A DNA stretch of 64,000 nucleotides from Gp1-AA133 sp964641665. Lineage in GTDB: Bacteria; Acidobacteriota; Terriglobia; Terriglobales; Acidobacteriaceae. The position numbers and the translations under genes are program-made. The stretch covers positions 1 to 64,000 of the forward strand of contig CAZXKO010000030.1 of NCBI GenBank assembly GCA_964641665.1. Reading direction: 5' to 3'. Positions 26,584 through 34,981 of the stretch are shown here, piece by piece; the first letter of the stretch is position 1; every line of letters begins with the position of its first letter. The notes below the pieces were generated by a model. The model saw only the letters and a list, made by a program, of their open reading frames with translations. It had not been told where the DNA came from and did not search any database.

Positions 26584-27435
26584 ATGAGCAGGGCGTTGCT
26601 ATCGCTCTTCGTTCTTGCGATCGTCTCTGCACCAAACGCCAAAGCACAGGGCCCACCTGCTGAGGCGGGCGCACAGGAAGTCACGTTCCCCAGCGGCAAG
26701 TTGACGCTTCACGGATTCCTGTACAGGGGTGCAGGCGATGGGCCTCTGCCCGCGATTCTTTGGAACCACGGAAGCGAGCGACTGCCGGGTCGACTGCCAG
26801 AACTCGGACCGTTCTTCAGCAGCAAAGGCTTTGTGTTCTTCGTCCCGCATCGCCGGGGGCAGGGCCGCTCGGCCAATACCGCACCCTACGTCATGGATGT
26901 TCTGAGGCAAGAGGGCGAGCAGCGCGGACCGGCTGCGCGCAGTGCAATGCTGGTCGAGATGATGAAGGTCCACCTGCAAGATCAGTTGGCCGCACTGGCC
27001 TATCTGCGCTCGCTGCCCTTCGTGGACCCGAAGCGAATTGCCGTGATGGGCTGTTCGTTTGGCGGCATTCAGACGCTCCTCGCCGCGGAGAGCGCACCGG
27101 ACATTCGAGCGGCGGTTGACTTCGCCGGGGGCGCGGAAAGCTGGCAAGGCTCGCCGGATCTGCGGGCGCGCATGACGAGCGCGGCGCGCAACGCCAAGGT
27201 GCCCGTCTTCTTTGTCCAGGCCGAAGGCGATTACGATCTCGCGCCCAGCCGCTCGCTGGCCAAGGAAATGGAGAAGGCCGGCAAGGCAGCGACGATCCAC
27301 ATCTATCCTGCGGTCGGCCGTACCCAGCAGGAGAATCACGAGTTTTGCGTGCGCGGTGTGGAGGCGTGGGGGCCGGATGTTGTCAGCTTTATCGAAAAGG
27401 CGTTTGGCGGCACTCGGGAGAAAGGGAGTCACTGA
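26584..27435 (+). CDS. Secreted alpha/beta hydrolase (dienelactone-hydrolase-like)
   Basis: 283 aa with signal peptide MSRALLSLFVLAIVSAPNAKAQ. It carries the oxyanion region ILWNHGSERLPG, the nucleophile elbow MGCSFGGIQ, the acid in QAEGDYDL and a likely His in QQENHEFC. The pattern fits the DLH/S9-like esterases. The substrate is unknown and a periplasmic location is likely. It is close to the HigA-like gene (23 bases), so the two may be co-transcribed. Confidence 0.88.
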   Translation: MSRALLSLFVLAIVSAPNAKAQGPPAEAGAQEVTFPSGKLTLHGFLYRGAGDGPLPAILWNHGSERLPGRLPELGPFFSSKGFVFFVPHRRGQGRSANTAPYVMDVLRQEGEQRGPAARSAMLVEMMKVHLQDQLAALAYLRSLPFVDPKRIAVMGCSFGGIQTLLAAESAPDIRAAVDFAGGAESWQGSPDLRARMTSAARNAKVPVFFVQAEGDYDLAPSRSLAKEMEKAGKAATIHIYPAVGRTQQENHEFCVRGVEAWGPDVVSFIEKAFGGTREKGSH

Positions 27436-27457
27436 TTCAGCAGAGAGGGTGGAACCA

Positions 27458-27859
27458 ATGAGCGCCACTGCAGTTCGAAGCGAATATGCGGCCTTGCTCT
27501 CGGGCACCTTGCCCGCGGTGATTCGGAGCGAAGCTGAGAACGAGCGCCTCATCCGCGCGCTCGAGGAACTGGATCGCAAGGGCAACCGCATGAGCTCCGC
27601 CGAACGGCGACTGGCTGATTTGTTGACTCTTTTGATCGAGGATTTTGAGGAGAAGCACTACGCCCTTAAGCCCGCCGACCCGGTCACGGTGCTCAACGAA
27701 TTGATCGAGGCAAATGGCCTCAAGCAGAAAGATCTCACGGATGTTTTCGGAACACCCAGCATCGTCTCGGAGGTACTGAGTGGAAAGCGCAAGCTGTCCA
27801 CGGAGCACATCCGCAGCCTTAGCTGGCGCTTTCATGTGTCGCCGGAAGTGTTTTTCTAG
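27458..27859 (+). CDS. higA: HigA-type antitoxin-like XRE regulator without toxin
   Basis: 133 aa with the ATG at 27458. A charged helical N-terminal half (ENERLIRALEELDRKGNRMSSAERRLADLL) precedes an XRE helix-turn-helix (NGLKQKDLTDVFGTPSIVSEVLSGKRKLS). This is the layout of HigA antitoxins, in which the toxin HigB is normally encoded just upstream. Here the upstream gene is a complete secreted hydrolase and no HigB-like frame is seen on either side. It may be an orphan regulator or partner of a distant toxin. Confidence 0.85.
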   Translation: MSATAVRSEYAALLSGTLPAVIRSEAENERLIRALEELDRKGNRMSSAERRLADLLTLLIEDFEEKHYALKPADPVTVLNELIEANGLKQKDLTDVFGTPSIVSEVLSGKRKLSTEHIRSLSWRFHVSPEVFF

Positions 27860-27872
27860 AAGTCCCTGGAAG

Positions 27873-28976
27873 TTACCGCGCCGACTCCTCCAGCAGTTCT
27901 TTTAAGTAGTTCTGCCACACGGCCGCATGGGTGTGCGTGCCATGGCCGAACGTCCCCAGCGACGCGGGCAGCAGGACGAACTTGCCGTTCTTGACCTTTT
28001 TGATTTCGCGCTCGGCGATGCCCAGTTCCGGCGGATTGATGAAGTCGTCGGCGGAGTTGATGTACATGACATGCGCCTGAATCGTATCCAGCTTCGCGGA
28101 CGGCTCGTAGTCTCGCGAGGCGCTGACCGCATACAGGAAGTCATTGGCATCGATGTTCGTGGCCGTCCGCCTGATAGATTCGTCCAGGAACCTGTCGGCG
28201 GCATCGCGCGTCGGCAGGTCCTCCTGCAGGTGGAGCGGCGCGCCGCCGGCAAGCAACAGGAAGTCCGCAGAAATTTGCAGCGCAGCGCGAGGCTGGCTTG
28301 TGTACTCGCCGTTTTTCCAGTCCGGGTCTTGGCGAATTCCGTCAATCACCATCTTGCGCCACAGGCGATTCCGGCCGGCGATCTCGACCGGGAGGCACGC
28401 GAGTGGCATGAGCGCGTCCATCATTTCCGGATAAGTTTCCCCCCACATCCAGGAGTGCATGCAGCCCATCGAGGTGCCGAGGATCAGGCGCACGTGGTTC
28501 ACGCCGAGGCCCTTCTCGACCAGTTCGTGCTGCAGGGCGATCATGTCGGTGTAGTCGTATTGAGGAAAGCGCGCGTGCAGGCCGTCACTGGGCTTGCTGG
28601 ATTTTCCGTGGCCAACGTTGTCGGGAATGATGATGTAGGACTTGTTGGTGTCGAGCAGTTGGCCGGGCCCGAACAGCACTCCCGCAAAGATCGAACGCAA
28701 GAATGTCTCCCCGGTGCCGCTCGTGCCGTGCAGAATCAGAACCGCATTTGTCGCCCGGCCGTTCGCGTCTTTTACGAGCTTGCCCAGCGTGCGGTAGTGC
28801 ATGCGTACGTCCGGAAGGGTTTCGCCGGATTGAAAGTGGAAATTGTGGACGGTGTAGTCGCCTTCTTCCGGAGCAGGCCACGTGGCAGGCGTTGAGGTTT
28901 GCGCTCGCGTGTTGACCAGAGTGATCCCGGTCAGCAGGAGCGCAAGGAATCCCAGACGACACGAAGGGATGCTCAT
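27873..28976 (-). CDS. Secreted MetX-like alpha/beta hydrolase
   Basis: 367 aa from the ATG at 28976, which begins a signal peptide (MSIPSCRLGFLALLLTGITLV). The fold is that of homoserine O-acetyltransferase: a long N-terminal YRTLGKL, the oxyanion stretch LILHGTSGTG, the nucleophile elbow LGTSMGCMHSW, the acid in INSADDFINPPE and His in GHGTHTHAA. The signal peptide argues against methionine synthesis and for a periplasmic hydrolase or acyltransferase. A longer frame to 29066 exists but lacks a good site. Confidence 0.85.
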   Translation of the reverse strand: MSIPSCRLGFLALLLTGITLVNTRAQTSTPATWPAPEEGDYTVHNFHFQSGETLPDVRMHYRTLGKLVKDANGRATNAVLILHGTSGTGETFLRSIFAGVLFGPGQLLDTNKSYIIIPDNVGHGKSSKPSDGLHARFPQYDYTDMIALQHELVEKGLGVNHVRLILGTSMGCMHSWMWGETYPEMMDALMPLACLPVEIAGRNRLWRKMVIDGIRQDPDWKNGEYTSQPRAALQISADFLLLAGGAPLHLQEDLPTRDAADRFLDESIRRTATNIDANDFLYAVSASRDYEPSAKLDTIQAHVMYINSADDFINPPELGIAEREIKKVKNGKFVLLPASLGTFGHGTHTHAAVWQNYLKELLEESAR

Positions 28977-29043
28977 CGATCCTCGCAGGTGTGGCTGAAT
29001 TACGGGCTCCAGAGTAAGTCCTGAGAAAGACTTTTTACCACAG

Positions 29044-30552
29044 CTACGGGATCGTCGGTGGAGCAAGGTGGTTGACTGCGGTATCGACCGGCACGGAATC
29101 GCGCGATGCCTGCGGTTGGTCCCCTCCCTCCCTCGTTCCTACCCCGATCTCCATCGCGGTGTTCTTCGGGAAGACCACTTCCCTGCCCCGGGCGAGGAAG
29201 TGCGAGTACACCGACATCCCCGCGCCATAAGCACCCATGGTGTATCCCAAAGCGCGCGAGTGCACGGCGAGGCCCAGGGCCATGCCGACCAACTTGAAGC
29301 CATTAGCCCCGCCGGCGACGCGGGCTCCGGTGCCGCCGCCGTGATCGGCGATGCCGTGGTCTACGTCGTTGTCGGTTCGGGTCGAGGCAACGGCGAGAGC
29401 CAGTGACAACCCGGTTGCGAGATAGCGCGTCTTGGGCGTGGTGGCCTCGGCGCCACCTTCGGAGTCGAGCTTCACGTTGGCATCTTTGCCTGCCTGCACG
29501 CTTTCAAGGGTCGCTTCCACTTTTTGCTGCACGCCGTCGGGCGGCACCAGTTCGCGAAACTCAATGCGCAGCTGGCCGTTCTTTTTCATGCGGCGCGCGG
29601 GCTGAACCTGGCGCACCGTGCCTTTCAGGAGGCTGCCTTGCGGGAGGATCATGTGTTTGTCGGCGTCGAGCAGCGGCTGCGATAGAACGGCTTCTACGCC
29701 GTCGCCCTTGCGTGCGGTGGCTGAGGTCAACGGCGTCATCAACCGCGCGCTTACCACGCTGCCCGGCGGAAGAGCGCCGCCCATGGTCGCCGCCATCTGC
29801 GTCGTCATGACTTCCGTACCGAAATCGAGCGGCTCATCGAGTTCAGCGAAATACATCGTGCCAGCGGAGATGTACTGCCCGTGTACAGGCAACTGCGCTT
29901 CGGCGTAGCGCGCGGCGCGATGCATGCGGCCTGGGGTTTTCAGCTGTTTCATCGCGTTGTCCCACTCCTGCTTCGCCTGTTCCTTAGCCTGGCGGGTCTT
30001 CTCAGAGGCGGTGTCTTTTACGGTGTTCTTCTTCCTCGACTCGGCGGCCGCCACGAATTTGATAACCTGGCCCGAACCGGCCGTCACGGTCGTCTGCAGC
30101 GGAAAGTGCCTGCCGTCGGACAGGAGCAGTTGGTCGAAACGCACTTCCACCTTGCGCTCCGGAGTGAAGTCGGCATCGAGCGCGGCCATAGTGCGCTTGC
30201 CCCCTGAAATCGCGCCGATCCTTGTAATCTGCCCCGTCACCTCAGACCCGACGGGGATCACGACGTGGTCGAACGCAAAAACAGGCTCCACGATGCGGGC
30301 ACGGATGGGCTGGCCAACATTCTTCACGCGAATTTCCTGGTCGAGGGCCACCTGCAGCGGCGTGCCTTTGGGCACCGTCAATGCGACGGTCTGCGGAGCG
30401 GGCGGCGTGTTGGGTGTAACCGCGGGCGCTTTGCGCGCCGAACCCGGAGACAGCTGCGGCACTGGAGCGTCTTGCGCCCTCGCCGAAGTGAGGAGCGCGG
30501 AAAGCAGAAGGGTCCCGCATAGGAGCGCGAAAAGGTTCGATCGGATCAGCAT
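29044..30552 (-). CDS. Large secreted protein of unknown function
   Basis: 502 aa from the ATG at 30552, just after TCGGAGAGAGACC. The signal peptide is LIRSNLFALLCGTLLLSALLTSARAQ. Two similar beta modules are visible, each of the form low-complexity - LP(K/P)G(T/S) - VxARLxxP (about 75-180 and 280-370), each with a VIPVGSEVTGQI- or ILPQGSLLKGTV-type turn. They recall the TrbI/GspC-like barrel found in several secreted proteins. A charged helix of about 40 residues lies between them. A glycine/alanine-rich helical segment near 410-460 may span a membrane. I cannot assign a function. Confidence 0.75.
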   Translation of the reverse strand: MLIRSNLFALLCGTLLLSALLTSARAQDAPVPQLSPGSARKAPAVTPNTPPAPQTVALTVPKGTPLQVALDQEIRVKNVGQPIRARIVEPVFAFDHVVIPVGSEVTGQITRIGAISGGKRTMAALDADFTPERKVEVRFDQLLLSDGRHFPLQTTVTAGSGQVIKFVAAAESRKKNTVKDTASEKTRQAKEQAKQEWDNAMKQLKTPGRMHRAARYAEAQLPVHGQYISAGTMYFAELDEPLDFGTEVMTTQMAATMGGALPPGSVVSARLMTPLTSATARKGDGVEAVLSQPLLDADKHMILPQGSLLKGTVRQVQPARRMKKNGQLRIEFRELVPPDGVQQKVEATLESVQAGKDANVKLDSEGGAEATTPKTRYLATGLSLALAVASTRTDNDVDHGIADHGGGTGARVAGGANGFKLVGMALGLAVHSRALGYTMGAYGAGMSVYSHFLARGREVVFPKNTAMEIGVGTREGGDQPQASRDSVPVDTAVNHLAPPTIP

Positions 30553-30825
30553 TCGGTCTCTCTCCGAGGATGGGCAAATCACGGCCGCCACGCCGCTCTC
30601 GGCGAAGCGGGCGACCGTTATAGGAACAGGTCCACGGCGGCGCGCAAAAGATGGCTGTGCTCAGAACGATGCGCAATCCTCTGAGCGCGTTGCATCCCGG
30701 TTGGCTTACCCGCCGTTGGCTAGGACATTCTAGGCTGACTTATGCGCTGGAGATACGCCAAAATTCTGAACGGACGCCGCCGGCGCGGATGGTATTCTCT
30801 GTCCTCATCTCGAAAGTCCGACTCC

Positions 30826-31917
30826 ATGATTCGACGACTGACTCTTGCCCTCGCGATCGTATTCGTCTGCCTGCCCGCCCACGCCAAGACAGAATTCGGC
30901 AAACTGCAAGGCGCCGAGTACCGCATAGATGTCCCGGAGAACTGGAACCACGGGCTGGTGGTTTACTGTCACGGCTACGATCCGCATGTGGGCGGCGTGG
31001 GCTACGACCCCACCAAGCCTCTTCCGCCGGAACTGGCGGTCTTTACCAAGGCCGGCTACGCGTTGATTCAGTCGGGGTACTCGGCGGGTGGGTGGGCGCT
31101 CGAACAGGCGATTCCCGACATCGAAGCGCTGCGCAAGTTTTTTGTCGAGAAATACGGGCAGCCTAAGGAAACCTACCTCACCGGTCACTCGCTGGGCGGT
31201 TTGCTCACCGTGGCGATCCTGGAGAAGTCTCCCGAGCCGTATGATGCCGGCCTCGATCTCTGCGGCGTGGTCGGGAACGCGACCGAAGTGTTATCGCGCG
31301 CCTTCGACGGGCACGTGATCTTTGACTACTACTTTCCGGGAGCGCTTCCGTTCCCGGTCAAAATCCCGGAAGACTTTCAGCTGACCGAGGATTTGACGAA
31401 GAAGGTGTACGACCGGTTGCTGGCCAAGCCGCAAGCCGCCGCCACGGTGCGCAGGCTGGTCGGAATTCATAGCAACAAGGATCTCGCCAGCGTCATCATG
31501 TTCGGAACCTACGTCCTCAGGGACATCGAACAACGCGCGGGCGGCAATCCCTTTGACAATCGCAACACGATCTACACCGGCACCGCTGACGACAACGCTT
31601 TGAACGACGGCGTCAAACGCTACGCTGCCGATCGGGGCGCGCTGGCCTATCTGCAGCGCTACCAAGCTCTGACCGGCCATCTGACCCGGCCGGTGCTGGC
31701 CATCCACACGATCTACGATCCCCTGGTGCCGCCTTCCATTCCCAACGCTTACTCGCTCCTTGCCCGCGAGGCCGGCGCCGACGACCTGTTTGTGCAGCAA
31801 TACGTGAAGCACGACGGGCACTGCGCCATCACCGCAGAGGAAACCGAGCGGGGATTCGGTGAACTTCGCCGCTGGAAGCAAACGCGACAGGCGCCGAAAG
31901 CGGGGTGGTTGCACTAA
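30826..31917 (+). CDS. Secreted alpha/beta hydrolase
   Basis: 363 aa from the ATG at 30826 with signal peptide MIRRLTLALAIVFVCLPAHA; a frame start at 30742 would put 28 basic residues before it. The nucleophile elbow is TGHSLGGLLT, the oxyanion region VVYCHGYDPH, and a late HDGHCAITAEE may hold the catalytic His. The mature N-terminus FGKLQGAEYRIDVP resembles lipase/prolyl-oligopeptidase-like esterases. It is probably periplasmic with unknown substrate. It is divergent from the large secreted protein. Confidence 0.86.
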   Translation: MIRRLTLALAIVFVCLPAHAKTEFGKLQGAEYRIDVPENWNHGLVVYCHGYDPHVGGVGYDPTKPLPPELAVFTKAGYALIQSGYSAGGWALEQAIPDIEALRKFFVEKYGQPKETYLTGHSLGGLLTVAILEKSPEPYDAGLDLCGVVGNATEVLSRAFDGHVIFDYYFPGALPFPVKIPEDFQLTEDLTKKVYDRLLAKPQAAATVRRLVGIHSNKDLASVIMFGTYVLRDIEQRAGGNPFDNRNTIYTGTADDNALNDGVKRYAADRGALAYLQRYQALTGHLTRPVLAIHTIYDPLVPPSIPNAYSLLAREAGADDLFVQQYVKHDGHCAITAEETERGFGELRRWKQTRQAPKAGWLH

Positions 31918-31959
31918 ACCGCCTGGTTAGCATGCGTTACCATCGAGTTGTCGGACTTT

Positions 31960-32511
31960 ATGCTTCTGCCTACCCTTCCCACGGCCCATCTCGTGTTACG
32001 ACCTTATTCGCAGACAGATGTGCCTGAGTTGGTCCGCCTGGCGGGCGCGCGCGAGGTTGCGGCTACCACGCTGCGGATTCCACATCCTTACCGCGAGCAG
32101 GATGCCGTCGAGTTCGTCGCGGCCTGCCAGCCCGATGGTGATGCGGGCCTGAGCGTGCGCTTCGCCATCACGCTGCGCGACAGTGCCGAGTTCTGCGGCG
32201 GCGTGGGCCTGCGCCTTGAACTTGACCACCACCGTGCCGAACTTGGCTACTGGCTGGGCGTTCCGTATTGGGGCCGCGGGTATGCCACCGAAGCAGCACA
32301 AGCCGTACTGCGGTACGGGTTCGATACCCTGGGCCTGCACCGCATTTACGCCCAGCATGTGCGTGAAAATCCTGCCTCGGGCCGCGTTCTCAAGAAGATC
32401 GGAATGCGATACGAAGGCTGCCTACGAAATCACATTTGCAAGTGGGATCAGTTTCACGATCTCGAGGTCTACGGGCTCTTGAAGTCGGACCTTCCCTCCG
32501 GCCCAACCTGA
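31960..32511 (+). CDS. GNAT acetyltransferase, RimJ/RimL type
   Basis: 183 aa from the ATG at 31960; a TTG at 31948 is an alternative. The GNAT fold is clear: TAHLVLRPYSQTDVPEL at the N-terminus, ELGYWLGVPYWGRGYATEAAQAVL for the acetyl-CoA loop and HVRENPASGRVLKKIGMRYEG for the final helix. RimJ/RimL-like enzymes acetylate protein N-termini or small amines. The substrate is not predictable. It is 42 bases after the hydrolase and may be co-transcribed. Confidence 0.92.
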   Translation: MLLPTLPTAHLVLRPYSQTDVPELVRLAGAREVAATTLRIPHPYREQDAVEFVAACQPDGDAGLSVRFAITLRDSAEFCGGVGLRLELDHHRAELGYWLGVPYWGRGYATEAAQAVLRYGFDTLGLHRIYAQHVRENPASGRVLKKIGMRYEGCLRNHICKWDQFHDLEVYGLLKSDLPSGPT

Positions 32512-33090
32512 ACCGGCAGCGGGTCCCTCCCAGCCCAAATGCAGGGACCAGGAGGGATTTGCTGCGCGCGGGGATCAGTTGTTCAGCGTGATGCGGGCGG
32601 CCGCACTGCCTGCTTTCACGCCCCCGCTCGCCAAACCGCCAGCGCTGCATTTGAGCCTTTTCCTGGCACAGCCTGTCATGACGATCACAGCCAGAATCAA
32701 AGGCAGGCCGAAAGGGCACACTGCCTAACGGTAGGTATTTTGTTGGAGTTTGACCCACATGATGGACCCACCGCACAGCTTTATCGTGAAGCCGTAGCAG
32801 TGAACGTCGGCTAACGCTGAGCTCATCTTGGCAGGACCGTTTCGGCAGGAAAGTGGTCTCGGACACAAGCTACAGACTTAAGCAAGTAACAGGGTACTTA
32901 GTAGCACAGCGTATAACTAACTTATGATTTGCACCTATCTTTTGTACCTGACATATGGTCAACTATAAGTGATTCCCATCAATACGCTGAAAACCACCAC
33001 GGCTAGCGCCAGATGTATATTGCGACAAGCCCGGGTGCCGAGATATGGGCGGCCCGATGGTAGAGTCGTCGTTTCAACCGCGGGCGCACC
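32512..33090. other. Gap between convergent genes with an AT-rich part
   Basis: No convincing gene. 32870-32980 is clearly AT-rich and contains AAGTAACAGGGTACTTAG and TATAACTAACTTATG. It lies between two convergent genes, so it is not the promoter of either. A 48-codon minus-strand frame at 32575-32721 has a lipobox-like VMTGC, but its ribosome site is weak. Confidence 0.5.
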
Positions 33091-33489
33091 CTAACCGTAC
33101 AGTTCGGTGAGCAGCTCGTAGGCCCGCCGCAGGTGAGGGATCACGATGCTGCCGCCGGCCACCAAGGCCACATTCAGCGACTCCTCCTGCTCTTCCCGCG
33201 TGGCGCCCAGACGGAACGCCTGGATGATGTGGTAATTGATGCAGTCATCGCAGCGCAAGCCCGCTGAGATCACCAGGCCCATCAGTTCCTTGTACTTCGC
33301 GGGAATCGAGCCTTCCAGGTACGTGTTGTGGTCGATGTTGTAGAAGCGCTTGACGAGAAAGTTGTCGGCCTTCTCGACGTTCACATTCAGGCGCGCACGG
33401 GTTTCGAGAAATCGGCGCGCGATTTCGCTTTTGTCGGCAACTTGCTTGTCGGTGAAAAGATAGGTGGGTTCTTTGCGTTCGCTGCTCAT
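33091..33489 (-). CDS. Carboxymuconolactone decarboxylase/AhpD-family protein
   Basis: 132 aa. The CMD core has the redox pair and proton relay: SAGLRCDDCINYHIIQAF (Cys-x-x-Cys and His two residues on) and a following LGATREEQEESLNVALVAGGSIVIPHL. This suits an AhpD-like peroxidase partner more than a lactone decarboxylase. The N-terminal extension of about 60 residues (FYNIDHNTYLEG) is typical of the one-domain group. No ahpC is adjacent. Confidence 0.92.
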   Translation of the reverse strand: MSSERKEPTYLFTDKQVADKSEIARRFLETRARLNVNVEKADNFLVKRFYNIDHNTYLEGSIPAKYKELMGLVISAGLRCDDCINYHIIQAFRLGATREEQEESLNVALVAGGSIVIPHLRRAYELLTELYG

Positions 33490-33561
33490 GGCAGAGAGGT
33501 TAGCAGAACGTGGACCTCTGGCGGCGGAGCCACGAGCGGGGAAAATGGCCTCGCCGTGCGG

Positions 33562-33770
33562 CTAGTTCGCGGCGATTCCGTTGAATCCGGCTGTCTTCGG
33601 GAAGCTGCCGGCCTCGCCGAGACTTGTGAGGGCTTCCGTCCCCTTGGATGGCGAAGATGCCGATCGTGCCCGCTCCGGAATTGAGGGTGTAGTCGTAAAC
33701 GCAAAACACGGGATGCGTCCATATTGCCGAAACGATCTTGCAGGCTTGTTTCTTCGATCTGCATTTCAGC
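33562..33770 (-). pseudogene. 3' remnant of a propeller (lactonase-type) gene
   Basis: On the minus strand one frame reads IWTHPVFCVYDYTLNSGAG then TIGIFAIQGDGS. Removing one C in the CCC near 33640 joins it to LTSLGEAGSFPKTAGFNGIAAN and the stop TAG at 33562-33564. This is a typical last blade and C-terminus of acidobacterial lactonase/YncE-like propellers. The rest of the gene is missing upstream, so it is a relic. Confidence 0.6.
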
Positions 33771-33854
33771 GTATTCCGGGTGTGATGGCTCTCCTTCCCC
33801 TTGTCGCCCGGTTAGCGGTATAGTCTCAACCCGGTTTCATCCGGAGGCACTTTT

Positions 33855-34889
33855 ATGACGACCGATACACGGCCGGAAGCGAAAGTCAAAACTTTCGGCG
33901 TCAACATGGAGAGCGACCTCGCGCTTGAATTTCTGCGCGTGGTGGAAAAAGCGGCCATCGCATCAGCTCGCACCATGGGCCAGGGCGACCGGCCTCTGGC
34001 GGATCAGGTGGCGACCGAAGCCATGCGCCAGACGATGGACACCGTGCCCATGCGCGGCAACATCGTCATTGGCGAGGGCGAGCGCGACGAGGCGCCCATG
34101 TTGTATATCGGCGAAAAGGTGGGCGCGGAGTTTCCCGACGGCCGCCAGGTTCCCGAGATCGATATCGCGGTCGATCCACTCGAAGGTACCAACCTCTGCG
34201 CGACCGGCGCTCCGGGCGCTATCACCGTGCTCGCGGCCTCGGAGAAGGGCGGCCTGCTCCACGCTCCCGATTGCTACATGGAGAAGATTGTCGTCGGCCC
34301 ATCCTGCAAGCACGCCATCGATCTCGATGCCCCCGTCGCCGACAACCTGAAAAACATTGCCCGGCGCCTGCAGCGCGGCGTCGATGACCTGGTGGTGATC
34401 GTGCTGGACCGGTCGCGTCACGAGAAACTGATCGCCGACATTCGCAAGGCGGGCGCCCGGATCAAGTTGATTGGCGATGGTGACCTCTCCGCCGGAATCG
34501 CGGCGGCGGTCATCGGCACGGGCGTGCAAGTGGTCATGGGTTCCGGCGGAGCGCCCGAAGGCGTAATCACTGCTGCCGCCATCCGCTGCCTGAACGGCTA
34601 CATGCTCGGCAGGCTCGTCGTCGACAAGCCGGAACTGGAAGAGCGCATCGCGCGCATGGGGATCAAGGACAAGGACAAGATCTACGAAGCCCAAGACCTC
34701 GCCCCCGGCAACCAGATGATCTTCGCCGCCACTGGCGTCACCGACGGCTCGCTGATGAAGGGAGTTCGCTTCTTTGGGGAAGGCGTCCGCACGTCGTCCG
34801 TGATCATGACCCTTAAAACCGGCCGGGTGCGCTTCATCGAGAGCATCCACCTGGAGAAGGGTGCGGACGTGAAGGTGCGGTTCGCTTAG
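33855..34889 (+). CDS. glpX: Class II fructose-1,6-bisphosphatase
   Basis: 344 aa with the ATG at 33855 after GGAGGC. Signature parts of GlpX are clear: ESDLALEFLRVVEKAAIASA, the metal site VIGEGERDEAPMLYIGE, IDIAVDPLEGTN, and a late TGVTDGSLMKGVRFFG. It hydrolyses FBP to F6P in gluconeogenesis. The length is normal. It stands alone between a decayed propeller gene and a convergent asparaginase-like gene. Confidence 0.97.
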   Translation: MTTDTRPEAKVKTFGVNMESDLALEFLRVVEKAAIASARTMGQGDRPLADQVATEAMRQTMDTVPMRGNIVIGEGERDEAPMLYIGEKVGAEFPDGRQVPEIDIAVDPLEGTNLCATGAPGAITVLAASEKGGLLHAPDCYMEKIVVGPSCKHAIDLDAPVADNLKNIARRLQRGVDDLVVIVLDRSRHEKLIADIRKAGARIKLIGDGDLSAGIAAAVIGTGVQVVMGSGGAPEGVITAAAIRCLNGYMLGRLVVDKPELEERIARMGIKDKDKIYEAQDLAPGNQMIFAATGVTDGSLMKGVRFFGEGVRTSSVIMTLKTGRVRFIESIHLEKGADVKVRFA

Positions 34890-34981
34890 ATCAGTCGTTG
34901 GACGTTGGTCGTTGGCCAAAACCGAGCCGTTTAAAACCACACTTCTGATGTTTCGCTTGGGGCGGTGTATCGGTCGATTTC

